DNA of 64,000 nucleotides from Verrucomicrobiaceae bacterium (GTDB lineage: Bacteria; Verrucomicrobiota; Verrucomicrobiia; Verrucomicrobiales; Verrucomicrobiaceae): NCBI GenBank assembly GCA_016713035.1, contig JADJPW010000007.1:62001-126000 (forward strand), read 5' to 3'. Under the pieces are notes generated by a model that saw only the letters and a list, made by a program, of their open reading frames with translations, ran no database searches and was not told the DNA's origin. Positions 63,683 to 64,000 of this stretch are shown here, piece after piece (positions within the stretch are counted from its first letter, which is position 1; every line of letters starts with the position of its first letter). Made by a program: the position numbers and the translations under genes.

Positions 63683-64000
63683 ATGAAAACGCTCATCCTT
63701 CTCGTCACCCTTTTGACGGTCACCGTCTTTGCTGAGCCGCCGCGCCCTGGCCAACTACCCGCAGGCATCAAACTAGAACGCGACATCGCCTACATCGAAA
63801 ATGGCGACGAAGCGCAGAAGCTCGACATCTACCTGCCCGAGAAGCCCTCCGACAAGCCGCTGCCACTGATCGTCCACATCCACGGCGGCGGCTGGCGTGC
63901 GGGGAACAAATTCCCCTGCCCTGTGAGTGCGATGGTGCTCAAGGGCTATGCTGTGGCGAGTGTGGAGTATCGCTTCAGCCAAAAAGCCGTCTTCCCCGCA
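63683..64000 (+). CDS. Secreted alpha/beta hydrolase (BD-FAE/esterase type), 3' truncated by window
   Basis: 106 codons visible from ATG 63683, running in frame to the last base. Signal peptide MKTLILLVTLLTVTVFAEPP. DIAYIENGDEAQKLDIYLPEKP then IVHIHGGGWRAGNK gives the HGGG oxyanion motif of the alpha/beta hydrolase-3/BD-FAE family (feruloyl/acetyl esterase-like). Nucleophile not yet reached. Continues the hydrolase region. Confidence 0.85.
   Translation, partial: MKTLILLVTLLTVTVFAEPPRPGQLPAGIKLERDIAYIENGDEAQKLDIYLPEKPSDKPLPLIVHIHGGGWRAGNKFPCPVSAMVLKGYAVASVEYRFSQKAVFPA

Overview
The window looks like chromosome of a Verrucomicrobiota bacterium, probably Verrucomicrobiaceae and Prosthecobacter/Verrucomicrobium-like. 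This is an inference from gene content: a DUF1552 protein, a DUF4175-like protein, a haem-c lipoprotein, Tat-exported Gfo/Idh/MocA and DapA-family proteins, several secreted sialidase-like propellers, a sulfatase, and a giant Ig-repeat protein. Most genes are GC-rich. No rRNA, tRNA, CRISPR array or insertion sequence was recognised.

Layout. (a) 1-7.7 kb: the 3' part of a giant secreted/surface protein, with six tandem ~179-residue units flanked by near-identical blocks. (b) 7.8-16.4 kb, minus strand: a DUF4175-like membrane protein, dihydroorotase, glycogen phosphorylase, two small envelope proteins and an RluA-type pseudouridine synthase. A ~100-bp nested palindrome lies between glgP and pyrC. 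(c) 16.5-24.5 kb: an exported propeller-like protein, a D-2-hydroxyacid dehydrogenase, a small HTH-like protein, a rhodanese/DUF1573 pair, PEP carboxylase, an AbrB-Doc toxin-antitoxin pair and a haem-c lipoprotein. (d) 24.6-29.6 kb: a cobalamin riboswitch and a TonB-dependent receptor, a DUF1552 protein and two small exported proteins. (e) 29.8-36.6 kb: housekeeping genes (HolA, YjbR, PriA, an amino-acid permease, HisI) and one unknown protein. (f) 36.7-40.5 kb: lactate permease, a sugar-phosphate isomerase and a secreted sialidase-like protein. (g) 40.5-47.1 kb: a MacAB-TolC-type efflux operon divergent from a LytS/LytTR two-component system. The shared control region carries repeated CCGTTCATC boxes resembling AlgR-type LytTR sites. 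(h) 47.2-49.7 kb: a Tat-exported DapA-family protein coupled to a neutral-ceramidase-like protein. (i) 49.8-52.3 kb: a small foreign-looking patch with a nucleotidyltransferase-fold pair and a low-GC gene of unknown function with a Cys/His cluster. (j) 52.5-64 kb: a run of secreted hydrolases (esterase, SGNH hydrolase, two coupled paralogous proteins of unknown family, sulfatase, two sialidase-like proteins, SnoaL-like, Gfo/Idh/MocA, and an alpha/beta hydrolase cut by the window end).

Working together. The last 17 kb reads as an export-heavy catabolic region for a decorated (sulfated/acylated) glycan or glycolipid. No SusC/SusD pair or sugar transporter is visible. The efflux operon and its divergent two-component system form the clearest regulatory unit. 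The most promising leads are the coupled paralog pair at 54.4-57.0 kb, the LytTR-type boxes at 45.1-45.2 kb, the low-GC Cys/His-cluster gene at 50.9-52.3 kb, and the nested repeat architecture of the giant protein.
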